The position numbers and the translations under genes were made by a program. From NCBI GenBank assembly GCA_937881145.1, contig CALGFL010000442.1, forward strand, positions 1 through 6,959: a DNA stretch of 6,959 nucleotides, written 5' to 3'. The notes beneath the pieces are model-generated. The model saw nothing but the letters and a program-made list of their open reading frames with translations, was not told where the DNA came from and did not search any database. The DNA comes from an uncultured Bordetella sp. GTDB taxonomy: Bacteria; Pseudomonadota; Gammaproteobacteria; Burkholderiales; Burkholderiaceae_B. This document shows, piece by piece, positions 1-6,937 of this stretch; position 1 is the first letter of the stretch; each line of letters starts with the position of its first letter.

Positions 1-1
1 C

Positions 2-352
2 GGTTTTTCGCGGCGCTGGGTGCAGGAGATTCTGCGCGGGCAGATGGGCTATGACGGCGTGGTGTTTTCCGACGACCTGACCATGGAGGGTGCCACGGTG
101 GCCGGCGACATCACGGCGCGCGCGCGCGCCGCGCTGGGCGCCGGCTGCGACATGGTGCTGGTGTGCAACCGGCCCGATCTGGCCGACGAGCTGCTGGCGC
201 GCCTGGAAGACGACCCGCCTTATGCGCATCCGGCCGTTGCGGTGGCGCGCATGCGCCGCTTGATGCCGCGCCTGCCCGCGGCATCATGGGATGCCCTGCA
301 GGACGAAGTCCGCTATCAGCGCGCCCGGCGCATGTTGGCGCCGCTTTTCTAG
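2..352 (+). CDS. nagZ: Beta-N-acetylhexosaminidase NagZ, C-terminal part (5' end outside the window)
   Basis: This is the last 116 codons of a glycoside hydrolase family 3 enzyme. NagZ is a cytoplasmic glucosaminidase that removes N-acetylglucosamine from anhydro-muropeptides during peptidoglycan recycling. The visible part begins [12 protein letters not shown] and carries the NagZ hallmark [10 protein letters not shown]. Its first Asp (codon 71-73) should be the family 3 catalytic nucleophile, by analogy with other NagZ proteins. The end of the barrel ([13 protein letters not shown]) and a helical tail follow, stopping at TAG (350-352). The reading frame is open to the window edge, so the gene is truncated only by the window. 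The uvrC start lies 20 bp downstream on the same strand, so the two are probably co-transcribed. NagZ-type enzymes can be confused with other family 3 beta-glucosidases, but the SDDLxMEGA motif makes NagZ the clear choice. Confidence 0.93.
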   Translation, partial: GFSRRWVQEILRGQMGYDGVVFSDDLTMEGATVAGDITARARAALGAGCDMVLVCNRPDLADELLARLEDDPPYAHPAVAVARMRRLMPRLPAASWDALQDEVRYQRARRMLAPLF

Positions 353-372
353 TCTTCGCGATTGCTTCGTCC

Positions 373-2205
373 ATGTCCGACGTCTTCGATCTCAAGCAAT
401 TCCTGGCCGATCTTCCGCATCTGCCGGGCGTGTACCGGCATCTGGACGAAGCTGGCGAGGTCATGTACGTGGGCAAGGCGCGCGACCTGAAAAAGCGCGT
501 GTCCTCGTATTTCCAGAAGACGCTGTCCAGCCCGCGCATCGCGCAGATGGTGGCCAAGGTGGCCCGGGTCGAGGTGACGGTGACGCGCTCCGAGGCCGAA
601 GCGCTGATCCTGGAAAACAACCTCATCAAGCGCCTGCACCCGCGCTACAACATTCTTTTTCGCGACGACAAGTCCTACCCCTATCTGCAGGTGACGGAGC
701 ACGACTGGCCGCGCATTGCGTATTACCGCGGGTCCACCTCGCGCCGCGGCCGGTATTTCGGCCCTTATCCCAACTCCTGGGCGGTGCGCGAGACCATCCA
801 GATACTGCAGAAGGTCTTTCGCCTGCGGACCTGCGAAGACACGGTGTTCGCCAACCGCTCGCGGCCTTGCCTGCTGCATCAGATCGGGCGCTGCTCGGCG
901 CCGTGCGTGCAGGCCCTGAGCCAGGAAGAATACGCGGCCGATGTGCAGCGCGCCGTGCGCTTTCTCAACGGCGAGGCGCAGGACGTGATGGGCGAGATCG
1001 AGGCGCGCATGCAGCAGGCCTCGATCGAACTGCGCTTCGAAGAGGCCGCGGCCTTGCGCGATCAGATGGGGTCGCTCGCGCGCGTGCTGCACCAGCAGAC
1101 CATGGAGAACACCGACAGCACCGAAGACACCGACGTGATCGCGGTGGCCGGCGCGGGCGGCAAGGTCTGCGTGAACCTGGCCATGGTGCGCGGCGGCCGG
1201 CATTTGGGCGACAAACCTTTCTTTCCGGCCCACGCCGAGGGTGAGCCGTCCGAGGACGTGTTGGCGGCCTTCGTAGCCCAGCACTATGTAGACGGCTTGA
1301 TCCCGCCGGTGCTGGTGACGACGCATGCGCTGCCCGACGGCGATTTGCTGGGCCTGCTGGCCGAACAGTCGGGCGTGAAGGCGCCGCGCCTGTTGACGCG
1401 TCCGCAGGGCATCCGGCGCGCCTGGCTGGAGCAGGCGCAAAAGAACGCCGAACTGGCCCTGGCGCGGGCCTTGAGCGAATCCGGTGCCAAGGCGGCCCGC
1501 ACCGTGGCGCTGGCCGAATCGCTGGACCTGGATGCCGACGAGGCCATGCTGGACGCTCTGCGCATCGAGTGCTTCGACATCAGTCACACGGCGGGCGAGG
1601 CCACCCAGGCTTCGTGCGTGGTGTTCCAGCATCACGACATGCAGCCTTCGCTGTACCGGCGCTACAACATCGTCGGCATTACGCCGGGCGACGACTATGC
1701 GGCCATGCGCCAGGTACTGATGCGCCGCTTCGCCAAGGTCGCCGACGGCGAAGCGGCAATGCCGGGCCTGGTGCTGATCGACGGCGGCAAGGGGCAGGTC
1801 GAAGTGGCGCGGCAGGTCTTTGTCGAGCTGGGGCTGGACATCCAGTCGCTGGTCGGCGTGGCCAAGGGCGAGGGCCGCAAGGTGGGACTGGAAACCCTGG
1901 TATTTGCCGACGACCGCGAGCCCGTGGCCCTGGGCAAGGAGTCGGCCGCGCTGATGCTGATCGCCCAGGTCCGCGACGAGGCGCACCGTTTTGCCATCAC
2001 GGGCATGCGCGCCAAGCGCGCCAAGACCCGCAATGTGTCGCGACTGGAAGAGATCGAAGGCGTGGGCGCGCGCCGCCGGCAGCGGCTGCTGGCGCGCTTT
2101 GGCGGCCTGTCGGGCGTGGCGGCCGCCAGCATCGCCGACCTGGCCTCGGTGGACGGCATTTCGGGCGAACTGGCCGAACGCATTTACAGCGCCCTGCACG
2201 GCTGA
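373..2205 (+). CDS. uvrC: UvrABC excinuclease subunit C
   Basis: UvrC makes both incisions, 3' and 5' of a DNA lesion, after UvrA/UvrB damage recognition in nucleotide excision repair. The protein is 610 aa, the same length as E. coli UvrC. The N-terminal GIY-YIG nuclease has GVY at 19-21, [12 protein letters not shown] at 31-42 and ENN at 81-83. Four cysteines at 154, 166, 174 and 178 match the positions reported for the E. coli [4Fe-4S] cluster. The UvrB-interacting UVR motif lies at about 205-238 ([12 protein letters not shown]). The RNase H-like nuclease has FDISH (Asp402), a likely Asp at 440/441, LIDGGKGQ (Asp470) and DEAHRF (His538). Tandem helix-hairpin-helix motifs occupy about 557-608 ([18 protein letters not shown], then [12 protein letters not shown]). 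The ATG at 373 was chosen because [21 protein letters not shown] is the normal family N-terminus; the frame stays open upstream to 163, but that translation is nagZ shadow. No strong Shine-Dalgarno is visible, which fits translation following closely on nagZ. Confidence 0.98.
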   Translation: MSDVFDLKQFLADLPHLPGVYRHLDEAGEVMYVGKARDLKKRVSSYFQKTLSSPRIAQMVAKVARVEVTVTRSEAEALILENNLIKRLHPRYNILFRDDKSYPYLQVTEHDWPRIAYYRGSTSRRGRYFGPYPNSWAVRETIQILQKVFRLRTCEDTVFANRSRPCLLHQIGRCSAPCVQALSQEEYAADVQRAVRFLNGEAQDVMGEIEARMQQASIELRFEEAAALRDQMGSLARVLHQQTMENTDSTEDTDVIAVAGAGGKVCVNLAMVRGGRHLGDKPFFPAHAEGEPSEDVLAAFVAQHYVDGLIPPVLVTTHALPDGDLLGLLAEQSGVKAPRLLTRPQGIRRAWLEQAQKNAELALARALSESGAKAARTVALAESLDLDADEAMLDALRIECFDISHTAGEATQASCVVFQHHDMQPSLYRRYNIVGITPGDDYAAMRQVLMRRFAKVADGEAAMPGLVLIDGGKGQVEVARQVFVELGLDIQSLVGVAKGEGRKVGLETLVFADDREPVALGKESAALMLIAQVRDEAHRFAITGMRAKRAKTRNVSRLEEIEGVGARRRQRLLARFGGLSGVAAASIADLASVDGISGELAERIYSALHG

Positions 2206-2255
2206 GGTTGCGCAGGTCGATGCGGCGGCCGGGCTGTTGTAGCATTACACCCACT

Positions 2256-2828
2256 ATGCCGCTAAACGTACCGATCATCCTGACCTGGCTGCGCATCGCC
2301 ATGATCCCGCTGATAGTGGGGTTGTTCTACCTGTCCGACAGCTGGTTTTCCGTGCCCATGCGCGACACGCTGGCTGCGTGGGCTTTCATCATCGCCGCGT
2401 TGACGGACTGGTTCGACGGCTGGCTGGCCCGCCGCTGGAACCAGACCTCGGCCTTCGGCGCCTTTCTCGATCCGGTGGCCGACAAGCTCATGGTCTGCGC
2501 CGCGCTCCTGGTGCTGCTGGACATCAACCGGGTGGACGTGTTCATCGCGCTCATCATCATCGGCCGCGAGCTCACGATTTCGGCATTGCGGGAATGGATG
2601 GCCACCTTGGGTGCGCGCGCCAGCGTGGCGGTGCACTGGCTGGGCAAGTTCAAGGCCGCCGCGCAGATGATCGCGATTCCCTGCCTGCTGTACGACCGCA
2701 AGCTGTACGGTGTGGACCTGGGCTGGCTGGGTGGCTGGCTCATCATCATCGCGGCCGTGCTGACAGTGTGGTCGATGCTGTACTACATGCAGCGAGCCTG
2801 GCCGGTGATACGGGAAAAGTCGCGGTAA
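2256..2828 (+). CDS. pgsA: CDP-diacylglycerol--glycerol-3-phosphate 3-phosphatidyltransferase (PGP synthase)
   Basis: This inner-membrane enzyme joins CDP-diacylglycerol and sn-glycerol-3-phosphate to give phosphatidylglycerophosphate, the committed step to phosphatidylglycerol and cardiolipin. The 190-aa product has the full CDP-alcohol phosphatidyltransferase motif D-x2-D-G-x2-A-R-x8-G-x3-D-x3-D: Asp51, Asp54, Gly55, Ala58, Arg59, Gly68, Asp72 and Asp76. The stretch TDWFDGWLARRWNQ and the later ISALREWMATLG (about 108-119) are typical of PgsA rather than phosphatidylserine synthase. Hydrophobic segments are seen at about 5-26, 38-50, 78-103, 133-146 and 155-178. The ATG at 2256 gives the normal N-terminus (MPLNVPIILTWLRI). 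The frame is open further upstream inside uvrC, but that part is shadow translation. No clear Shine-Dalgarno precedes the ATG. uvrC ends 50 bp upstream, and uvrC-pgsA adjacency is widespread in proteobacteria, so they are probably one operon. Confidence 0.97.
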   Translation: MPLNVPIILTWLRIAMIPLIVGLFYLSDSWFSVPMRDTLAAWAFIIAALTDWFDGWLARRWNQTSAFGAFLDPVADKLMVCAALLVLLDINRVDVFIALIIIGRELTISALREWMATLGARASVAVHWLGKFKAAAQMIAIPCLLYDRKLYGVDLGWLGGWLIIIAAVLTVWSMLYYMQRAWPVIREKSR

Positions 2829-2840
2829 TAAAAGCAGCGT

Positions 2841-2868
2841 AAAAAAACGGGCCTGGGCCCGTTTTTTT
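2841..2868. terminator. Bidirectional Rho-independent terminator between pgsA and eda
   Basis: A perfect inverted repeat has a left arm at 2841-2852 (AAAAAAACGGGC), a 4-nt loop CTGG at 2853-2856 and a right arm at 2857-2868 (GCCCGTTTTTTT). Read on either strand it gives a short GC-rich stem followed by seven T residues, the classic intrinsic terminator layout. It starts 12 nt after the pgsA stop and lies 14 nt from the eda stop on the opposite strand. It therefore most likely ends both the uvrC-pgsA and the edd-eda transcripts and prevents read-through between the convergent units. Confidence 0.93.
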
Positions 2869-2882
2869 ATTGGATCGCCCGA

Positions 2883-3503
2883 TCAAGCCAACGTGCTCGC
2901 GGCGCGCGCCAGTTCGGTAATGGCCGCCCAGTCGCGCGCCGCGACGGCGGCCTGCGGCGTGAGCCAGGAGCCGCCCACGCACAGCACGTTGGGCAGCGCC
3001 AGATAGTCGGCGGCATTGGCCAGGCTGATGCCGCCGGTCGGGCAGTATTTGAGGTCGGGCAGCGGGCCGGCCAGCGCCTTGAGCAGCGCGCGGCCGCCGA
3101 CGGCCTCGGCCGGGAACAGCTTCTGCACGGTAAAGCCACAGTCGGCCGCCCACATCGCTTCGGCCGGCGTGGCGACGCCGGGCAGGAAGGGCACGGGCAG
3201 TCCGCGCGCGGCGGCAGCCAGGTCCGGCGTGAGCCCTGGACTGATCGCGAAGCGGGCGCCGGCCTTGAGCGCCGCTTCCAGCTGTGCGGCATTGCGCACG
3301 GTGCCCACGCCGACGATGGCGTCAGGCACTTCGGCGCCGATCATGCGTATGGCTTCGAGCGCCGCGCCCGAGCGCAGCGTTACTTCCAGCGAGCGGATGC
3401 CGCCCGCCACCAGGGCGCGCGCCAGGTCCACCGCGGTGTCCAGTTCATTGATGACGATCACCGGCATGACCGGGCTTTGCTGCAACAAGCTCAATGCATC
3501 CAT
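2883..3503 (-). CDS. eda: 2-dehydro-3-deoxy-6-phosphogluconate (KDPG) aldolase
   Basis: Eda is a cytoplasmic class I aldolase that splits KDPG into pyruvate and glyceraldehyde-3-phosphate, the last step specific to the Entner-Doudoroff pathway. In many bacteria it also cleaves 4-hydroxy-2-oxoglutarate. The 206-aa product is of normal family length. Active-site residues fall in register with E. coli Eda at a constant offset of five: Glu40 and Arg44 (LEVTLRSG), Thr68 (GVGTV), Pro89 (SPG), the Schiff-base Lys128 (VQKLFPAE), Thr156 (CPTGG) and Ser179 (GGSWL). The gene begins 6 bp after the edd stop on the same strand, and its ribosome binding site sits in the last edd codons, so the two are co-transcribed and probably translationally linked. 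The start ATG gives [15 protein letters not shown], a usual Eda N-terminus. Confidence 0.97.
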   Translation of the reverse strand: MDALSLLQQSPVMPVIVINELDTAVDLARALVAGGIRSLEVTLRSGAALEAIRMIGAEVPDAIVGVGTVRNAAQLEAALKAGARFAISPGLTPDLAAAARGLPVPFLPGVATPAEAMWAADCGFTVQKLFPAEAVGGRALLKALAGPLPDLKYCPTGGISLANAADYLALPNVLCVGGSWLTPQAAVAARDWAAITELARAASTLA

Positions 3504-3509
3504 CGAGGT

Positions 3510-5360
3510 TTACTCCTGCCAATCGGGAAGGCGGAACGAAGCCGCGCCGGCTTCGGCGGCGTCGGCGTTCTGGCGAAAGACCGCGAACAGTTCGCGGCCG
3601 ACGCCATACTGGTTGTGGGAAAGATCGGTGCGGGCGGTTTCGCGCGCAGCCCATTCGGCGGCGGGCACCAGCACGGCGAGTTCGCCCGCGTTGGCATCGA
3701 CGCGCACCAGGTCGCCATCGCGCACGCGCGCGATGGGACCGCCGGCGACGGCCTCGGGGCTGACGTGGATCGCCGCCGGCACCTTGCCCGAGGCGCCGGA
3801 CATGCGCCCGTCGGTCACCAGCGCGACGCGAAAGCCCTGGTCCTGCAGCACCGACAGCGCCGGGGTGAGCTTGTGCAGTTCGGGCATACCGTTGGCGCGC
3901 GGGCCCTGAAAGCGGATCACCGCGACGAAGTCGCGCGTCAGTTCGCCGCGCTTGAATGCATCGAGCAGCGCGTCCTGGTCGTCGAACACCAGGGCCGGCG
4001 CCTCGATCACTCGGTGTTCGGGCTTGACCGCCGATACCTTGATGACCGCGCGGCCCAGATTGCCGGTCATGAGCTTGAGGCCGCCGTCGCGGCTGAACGG
4101 GTCGCTGGCCGGACGCAGCACGTCCAGGTCGTGCGAGACGGATGCCGCGTCGCGCCAGACCAGCGCGCCGTCGTCCAGGAAGGGCTCCTGCGTGTATTGT
4201 TCCAGGCCCGGTCCCATCGCGGTATTGACGTCGCCGTGCAGCAGGCCGGCACCGAGCAGTTCGCGGATCACGAAGCCCATGCCGCCCGCGGCGTGGAAGT
4301 GGTTCACGTCGGCCTTGCCGTTCGGATACACGCGCGCCAGCAGCGGCACCACCGCGGAGAGCTCGGCGAAATCGTCCCAATTGATGTTGATGCCGGCCGC
4401 GCGCGCGATCGCCACCAGGTGCAGCGTGTGATTGGTCGAACCGCCGGTGGCGTGCAGGCCGACGATGCCGTTGACGATGGCCTTCTCGTCGATCACTTCG
4501 GCGATCGGGGTGAAGCGTTCGCCCTGGGCCGAGATGGCCACGGCGCGCCGCGCGGCTTCGTAGGTGAGCGCCTCGCGCAACGGCGTGTTCGGATTGATGA
4601 AGGCCGCGCCCGGCAGATGCAGGCCCATGATCTCCATCAGCATCTGGTTGGAATTGGCGGTGCCGTAGAAAGTGCAGGTGCCGGGGCCGTGATAGGACTT
4701 GGATTCGGCCTCCAGCAATTCCTCGCGGCCGATCTTGCCCTGGGCGAACAGCTGGCGCGTCTTGGCCTTTTCGTCGTTGGAGATGCCCGTGGTCATCGGG
4801 CCCGCCGGCACGAACACGGCCGGCAGGTGGCCGAAGGTGAGCGCGCCGATCAACAGGCCCGGCACGATCTTGTCGCACACGCCCAGGTACAGCGCGGCGT
4901 CGAACATCTGGTGCGACAGCGCCACGGCGGTGGCCATGGCGATCACGTCGCGCGAGAACAGCGACAGCTCCATGCCGGCCTGGCCCTGGGTCACGCCGTC
5001 GCACATGGCGGGCACGCCGCCGGCGTACTGCGCCGTGGCGCCGGCTGCATGGGCGGCTTCCTTGATCCAGGCCGGGAAGGCGGCGAGCGGCTGGTGCGCC
5101 GACAGCATGTCGTTATAGGCCGAGACGATGGCGAGGTTGGGGCGCGACGCTTGCGACACCTCCTTGAGCAGGATCTTGTCCCGCCCCGGCATGGCCGCGA
5201 AGGCGTGGGCCAGGTTGGTGCAGCTGAGCTGACTGCGCTCGACTTTCTGGCGATAGGCCGCCCGCTGGCGGGCCAGATAGGCCGCGCGGGTGTCGCGGCT
5301 GCGTTCGACGACGCGGTCCGTGACGGCGGCCAGAACGGGGTGCAGGGCCATGATGGTCAT
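3510..5360 (-). CDS. edd: Phosphogluconate dehydratase (6-phosphogluconate dehydratase)
   Basis: Edd dehydrates 6-phosphogluconate to KDPG, the first committed Entner-Doudoroff step, using a labile [4Fe-4S] cluster. The product is 616 aa from the first ATG. It shows the dihydroxyacid/6-phosphogluconate dehydratase signatures: [11 protein letters not shown] starting at Cys162 and [12 protein letters not shown] at about 513-524. Candidate cluster cysteines are Cys120 ([13 protein letters not shown]), Cys162 and Cys229 ([15 protein letters not shown]). Motifs such as [15 protein letters not shown] (80-91), TGGSTNH (305-311), [11 protein letters not shown] (321-331) and [13 protein letters not shown] (487-499) separate it from IlvD, as does the neighbouring eda. 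The start is uncertain. The ATG at 5360 has AGG directly against it. A second in-frame ATG at 5351, giving [14 protein letters not shown] (613 aa), has AGGA about 8 nt upstream and looks better placed. eda follows, and zwf is transcribed divergently. Confidence 0.97.
   Translation of the reverse strand: MTIMALHPVLAAVTDRVVERSRDTRAAYLARQRAAYRQKVERSQLSCTNLAHAFAAMPGRDKILLKEVSQASRPNLAIVSAYNDMLSAHQPLAAFPAWIKEAAHAAGATAQYAGGVPAMCDGVTQGQAGMELSLFSRDVIAMATAVALSHQMFDAALYLGVCDKIVPGLLIGALTFGHLPAVFVPAGPMTTGISNDEKAKTRQLFAQGKIGREELLEAESKSYHGPGTCTFYGTANSNQMLMEIMGLHLPGAAFINPNTPLREALTYEAARRAVAISAQGERFTPIAEVIDEKAIVNGIVGLHATGGSTNHTLHLVAIARAAGININWDDFAELSAVVPLLARVYPNGKADVNHFHAAGGMGFVIRELLGAGLLHGDVNTAMGPGLEQYTQEPFLDDGALVWRDAASVSHDLDVLRPASDPFSRDGGLKLMTGNLGRAVIKVSAVKPEHRVIEAPALVFDDQDALLDAFKRGELTRDFVAVIRFQGPRANGMPELHKLTPALSVLQDQGFRVALVTDGRMSGASGKVPAAIHVSPEAVAGGPIARVRDGDLVRVDANAGELAVLVPAAEWAARETARTDLSHNQYGVGRELFAVFRQNADAAEAGAASFRLPDWQE
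3513..3518 (-). promoter_or_regulatory. Ribosome binding site of eda, embedded in the end of edd
   Basis: On the minus strand the sequence CAGGAG lies directly before the edd stop codon TAA and forms its last two sense codons (Gln-Glu). The spacer from AGGAG to the eda ATG is 9 nt. This good Shine-Dalgarno supports the chosen eda start. It also implies that ribosomes finishing edd uncover or feed the eda start site. Confidence 0.8.
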
Positions 5361-5365
5361 CCTGT
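5360..5365 (-). promoter_or_regulatory. Possible ribosome binding site favouring the second edd start codon
   Basis: On the minus strand ACAGGA spans 5365-5360, overlapping the first base of the first possible ATG (5360-5358). For that ATG the purine run has no spacer, which would be poor for initiation. For the second in-frame ATG (5351-5349) the spacer after AGGA is 8 nt, which is normal. This suggests that Edd may begin three codons later, at MALHPVL. The complementarity is short, so the call is tentative. Confidence 0.45.
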
Positions 5366-5387
5366 AATCGGAGAGGGGGAGAATTCG

Positions 5388-5416
5388 ATTGTAGTTTTAC
5401 TACACATTTTTCGTAA
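5388..5416 (-). promoter_or_regulatory. Candidate sigma-70 promoter of edd-eda
   Basis: On the minus strand TTACGA (5416-5411) is followed after 17 nt by TACAAT (5393-5388). TACAAT matches the -10 consensus at five of six bases and TTACGA matches the -35 consensus at three of six. The -10 box overlaps the left arm of the perfect palindrome at 5390-5404, which is where a repressor would block it. The match is by eye in an AT-rich stretch, so chance similarity is possible. Confidence 0.45.
5390..5404. promoter_or_regulatory. Perfect palindromic operator, HexR-like (site 1)
   Basis: TGTAGT (5390-5395), spacer TTT, then ACTACA (5399-5404) form a perfect inverted repeat in the edd/zwf divergent intergenic region. 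As I recall it, the operator of HexR, an RpiR-family repressor/activator that responds to KDPG, is a pseudo-palindrome close to TGTARTNNNAYTACA. This site fits it at every constrained position. HexR controlling zwf, edd and eda is established in several proteobacteria. HexR itself is not visible in the window, so the assignment rests on motif and context. Confidence 0.8.
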
Positions 5417-5430
5417 AGAAGAAGTAGTAT
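5401..5430 (+). promoter_or_regulatory. Candidate sigma-70 promoter of zwf (weak)
   Basis: TACACA (5401-5406) followed after 18 nt by TAGTAT (5425-5430) gives four of six matches in each box. The -35 overlaps the first palindrome and the -10 lies in the second. If real, transcription would start about 40 nt upstream of the zwf ATG. It would overlap the edd promoter on the other strand. Other weak choices exist nearby, so the exact boxes are uncertain. Confidence 0.3.
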
Positions 5431-5437
5431 TGCTACA
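5423..5437. promoter_or_regulatory. Imperfect palindromic operator, HexR-like (site 2)
   Basis: AGTAGTATTGCTACA repeats site 1 with three mismatches in 15 positions. It keeps the core arms GTAG (5424-5427) and CTAC (5433-5436). Its centre (5430) is 33 bp from that of site 1 (5397), about three helical turns, so two dimers would sit on roughly the same face of the DNA. It is closer to zwf and overlaps the best zwf -10 candidate. Confidence 0.6.
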
Positions 5438-5462
5438 TAAAACATCTGTGCGCTTCAGAAAC

Positions 5463-5470
5463 GAGGGAGG
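5463..5470 (+). promoter_or_regulatory. Strong ribosome binding site of zwf
   Basis: GAGGGAGG ends 6 nt before the zwf ATG at 5477. GGAGG is strongly complementary to the 16S rRNA tail, and the short spacer is normal. It fixes the zwf start and is clearly better than the sites before uvrC, pgsA or edd. Confidence 0.8.
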
Positions 5471-5476
5471 CATTGC

Positions 5477-6937
5477 ATGGCGACCACGCCGGCTTTCGAC
5501 ATGGTGCTGTTCGGCGGCACCGGAGACCTGGTCATGAGAAAGCTCCTGCCCGCGCTATATCAGGCGCACAAGGCCGGGCTGCTGCACCAGGACGGACGCA
5601 TCATCGCCCTGGGCCGCAAGGATCTCGGGCGCGACGGCTATCTTGCCCAGGTGCAGGAAAAGGCGCGTTCGCACATTGAACCGGGCTTCGATCCGGCGGT
5701 CTGGGCCGCCTTTCTCGAGCGCATCGACTTTCACAAGCTGGAAGCGGCCGCGCCGGACGACTACGCGAGCCTCGCGCAGCGGCTCGGCCCGGACGGCGAG
5801 CGCGTCACAGTCTGCTACCTGGCCACGACGCCGGACTTGTTCACCACGATCTGCGGACAGCTGGCGGCGGTCGGGCTGAATCGCCCGTCGGTGCGCGTGG
5901 TGCTGGAAAAGCCGCTTGGCCACGACCTGGACTCGTCCGCGTCGATCAACGACGCGGTGGCACGCTACTTTGCCGAAGACCAGACCTATCGCATCGACCA
6001 TTACCTGGGCAAGGAGTCGGTGCAGAACCTCATGGCGATCCGCTTCGGCAATGCGCTGTTCGAGCCGCTGTGGCGGCACGAGTGGGTCGATAACGTGCAG
6101 ATCACCATTGCCGAAGATATCGGCGTGGAGGGGCGCGGCGAGTTCTACGACAAGACAGGCGCGCTGCGCGACATGGTGCAGAACCACCTGCTGCAGTTGC
6201 TGTGCATCGTGGCGATGGAGCCGCCGGCAACCCTGGAAGCCAATGCGATCCGCGACGAGAAGCTCAAGGCGCTCAAGGCGCTCAAGCCCTTCAGCGCCGA
6301 AGATGTGACGCTCAAGACTGTGCGCGGCCAGTACAAGGCCGGCGCGGTGGGCGGCAGGCCGGTGCCGGGCTTTCACGACGAGGCGAACATTCCGGCCGAC
6401 AGCCGCACCGAGACGTTCGTCGCGCTGCGGGCCGAGATCGCCAACTGGCGCTGGGCCGGCGTGCCGTTCTTCCTGCGCACCGGCAAGCGGATGCAGGAGC
6501 GCCTGGCCGAGATCGTGATCAATTTCCGCGGCGTGCCGCATTCGCTCTTCGAAAACCCGGCCGGCCAGCACACCGCCAACCGGCTGGTGATCCGGCTGCA
6601 GCCGGAGGAAAGCATCCGCCTGTACTTCCTGGCCAAGGAGCCGGGCGATGCCATGCGCCTGCAATCGACGCACCTGGATCTGGATTTCCAATCCATGTAC
6701 AAGGTGCGTCGCGCCGATGCCTACGAGCGCCTGCTGCTGGACGTGATCCGCGGCCGATTGGCGCTGTTCATGCGCCGCGACGAATTGGTCGAGGCCTGGC
6801 GCTGGGTCGAACCCATCATCGAGAACTGGGAGCACAGCACCGTGCCGCCCAAGTCATACACCGCTGGCACGTGGGGGCCGGCGGCCTCGACCGGCCTGCT
6901 GTCGCGCGCCGGCGCGGCCTGGAACGAGGAAGCGTGA
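5477..6937 (+). CDS. zwf: Glucose-6-phosphate 1-dehydrogenase
   Basis: Zwf oxidises glucose-6-phosphate to 6-phosphogluconolactone with NAD(P)+, the entry step to both the oxidative pentose phosphate and Entner-Doudoroff routes. The product is 486 aa, within the usual 480-500 range. The N-terminal Rossmann motif is LFGGTGDLVMRKLLPALY (11-28). Arg47 in ALGRKDL sits where other family members contact the NADP 2'-phosphate, which suggests use of NADP. EKPLGHDL is at 144-151. The active-site signature RIDHYLGKE is at 172-180 (Asp174, His175), and the catalytic base is probably His237 in RDMVQNHLLQ, by comparison with His240 of the Leuconostoc enzyme. FFLRTGKRM (331-339) is also typical. A strong ribosome binding site supports the ATG. 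The gene is divergent from edd-eda across a 116-bp region with two HexR-like sites, so it is likely co-regulated with its pathway partners. Confidence 0.98.
   Translation: MATTPAFDMVLFGGTGDLVMRKLLPALYQAHKAGLLHQDGRIIALGRKDLGRDGYLAQVQEKARSHIEPGFDPAVWAAFLERIDFHKLEAAAPDDYASLAQRLGPDGERVTVCYLATTPDLFTTICGQLAAVGLNRPSVRVVLEKPLGHDLDSSASINDAVARYFAEDQTYRIDHYLGKESVQNLMAIRFGNALFEPLWRHEWVDNVQITIAEDIGVEGRGEFYDKTGALRDMVQNHLLQLLCIVAMEPPATLEANAIRDEKLKALKALKPFSAEDVTLKTVRGQYKAGAVGGRPVPGFHDEANIPADSRTETFVALRAEIANWRWAGVPFFLRTGKRMQERLAEIVINFRGVPHSLFENPAGQHTANRLVIRLQPEESIRLYFLAKEPGDAMRLQSTHLDLDFQSMYKVRRADAYERLLLDVIRGRLALFMRRDELVEAWRWVEPIIENWEHSTVPPKSYTAGTWGPAASTGLLSRAGAAWNEEA
6262..6286 (+). repeat. Short in-frame tandem repeat inside zwf
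   Basis: The 9-bp unit GCTCAAGGC occurs twice and then partly a third time (GCTCAAG). It encodes part of KLKALKALK at residues 262-270. This segment is Lys/Leu-rich in other Zwf proteins, so the repeat is likely to be codon coincidence in a conserved helix. It could still be a site of three-codon slippage. Confidence 0.5.

Noticed and set aside
349..2199. 616-codon open frame on the minus strand opposite uvrC
   Set aside because: It is the antisense of a complete, motif-perfect uvrC. Its composition is rich in His, Arg, Gln and Ala as expected from reverse-complemented high-G+C codons, and it shows no recognisable domain.
2206..2255. Possible separate promoter for pgsA between uvrC and pgsA
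   Set aside because: No -35/-10 pair with acceptable spacing is visible in the 50-bp gap (a TTGCGC and a TAGCAT are too far apart). Co-transcription with uvrC is simpler.
2721..2741. Repeated GGCTGGCTG-like stretch in pgsA
   Set aside because: It encodes LGWLGGWL in a membrane segment, and the repetition follows from Gly/Trp/Leu codons rather than from a distinct repeat element.
2829..2882. tRNA genes after pgsA, as seen in some gammaproteobacteria
   Set aside because: The gap is only 54 bp and is mostly taken up by the terminator hairpin. There is no room for a tRNA.
5113..5445. Minus-strand frame beginning MFYVAILLLLYEKC, resembling a short membrane or leader peptide
   Set aside because: The hydrophobic start comes from translating the AT-rich operator/promoter region, and the rest is edd in the wrong frame. 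The predicted edd promoter lies inside it, so it would not be transcribed from its start.
3477..5537. 686-codon open frame on the plus strand across edd and the divergent intergenic region
   Set aside because: It is antisense to edd and runs out of frame into zwf. The translation is low-complexity Arg/Gly/His-rich text with no family motifs, and edd on the other strand is certain.
5555..6835. 426-codon open frame on the minus strand opposite zwf
   Set aside because: It is antisense shadow of zwf caused by high G+C third positions, with no ribosome binding site or domain supporting it.
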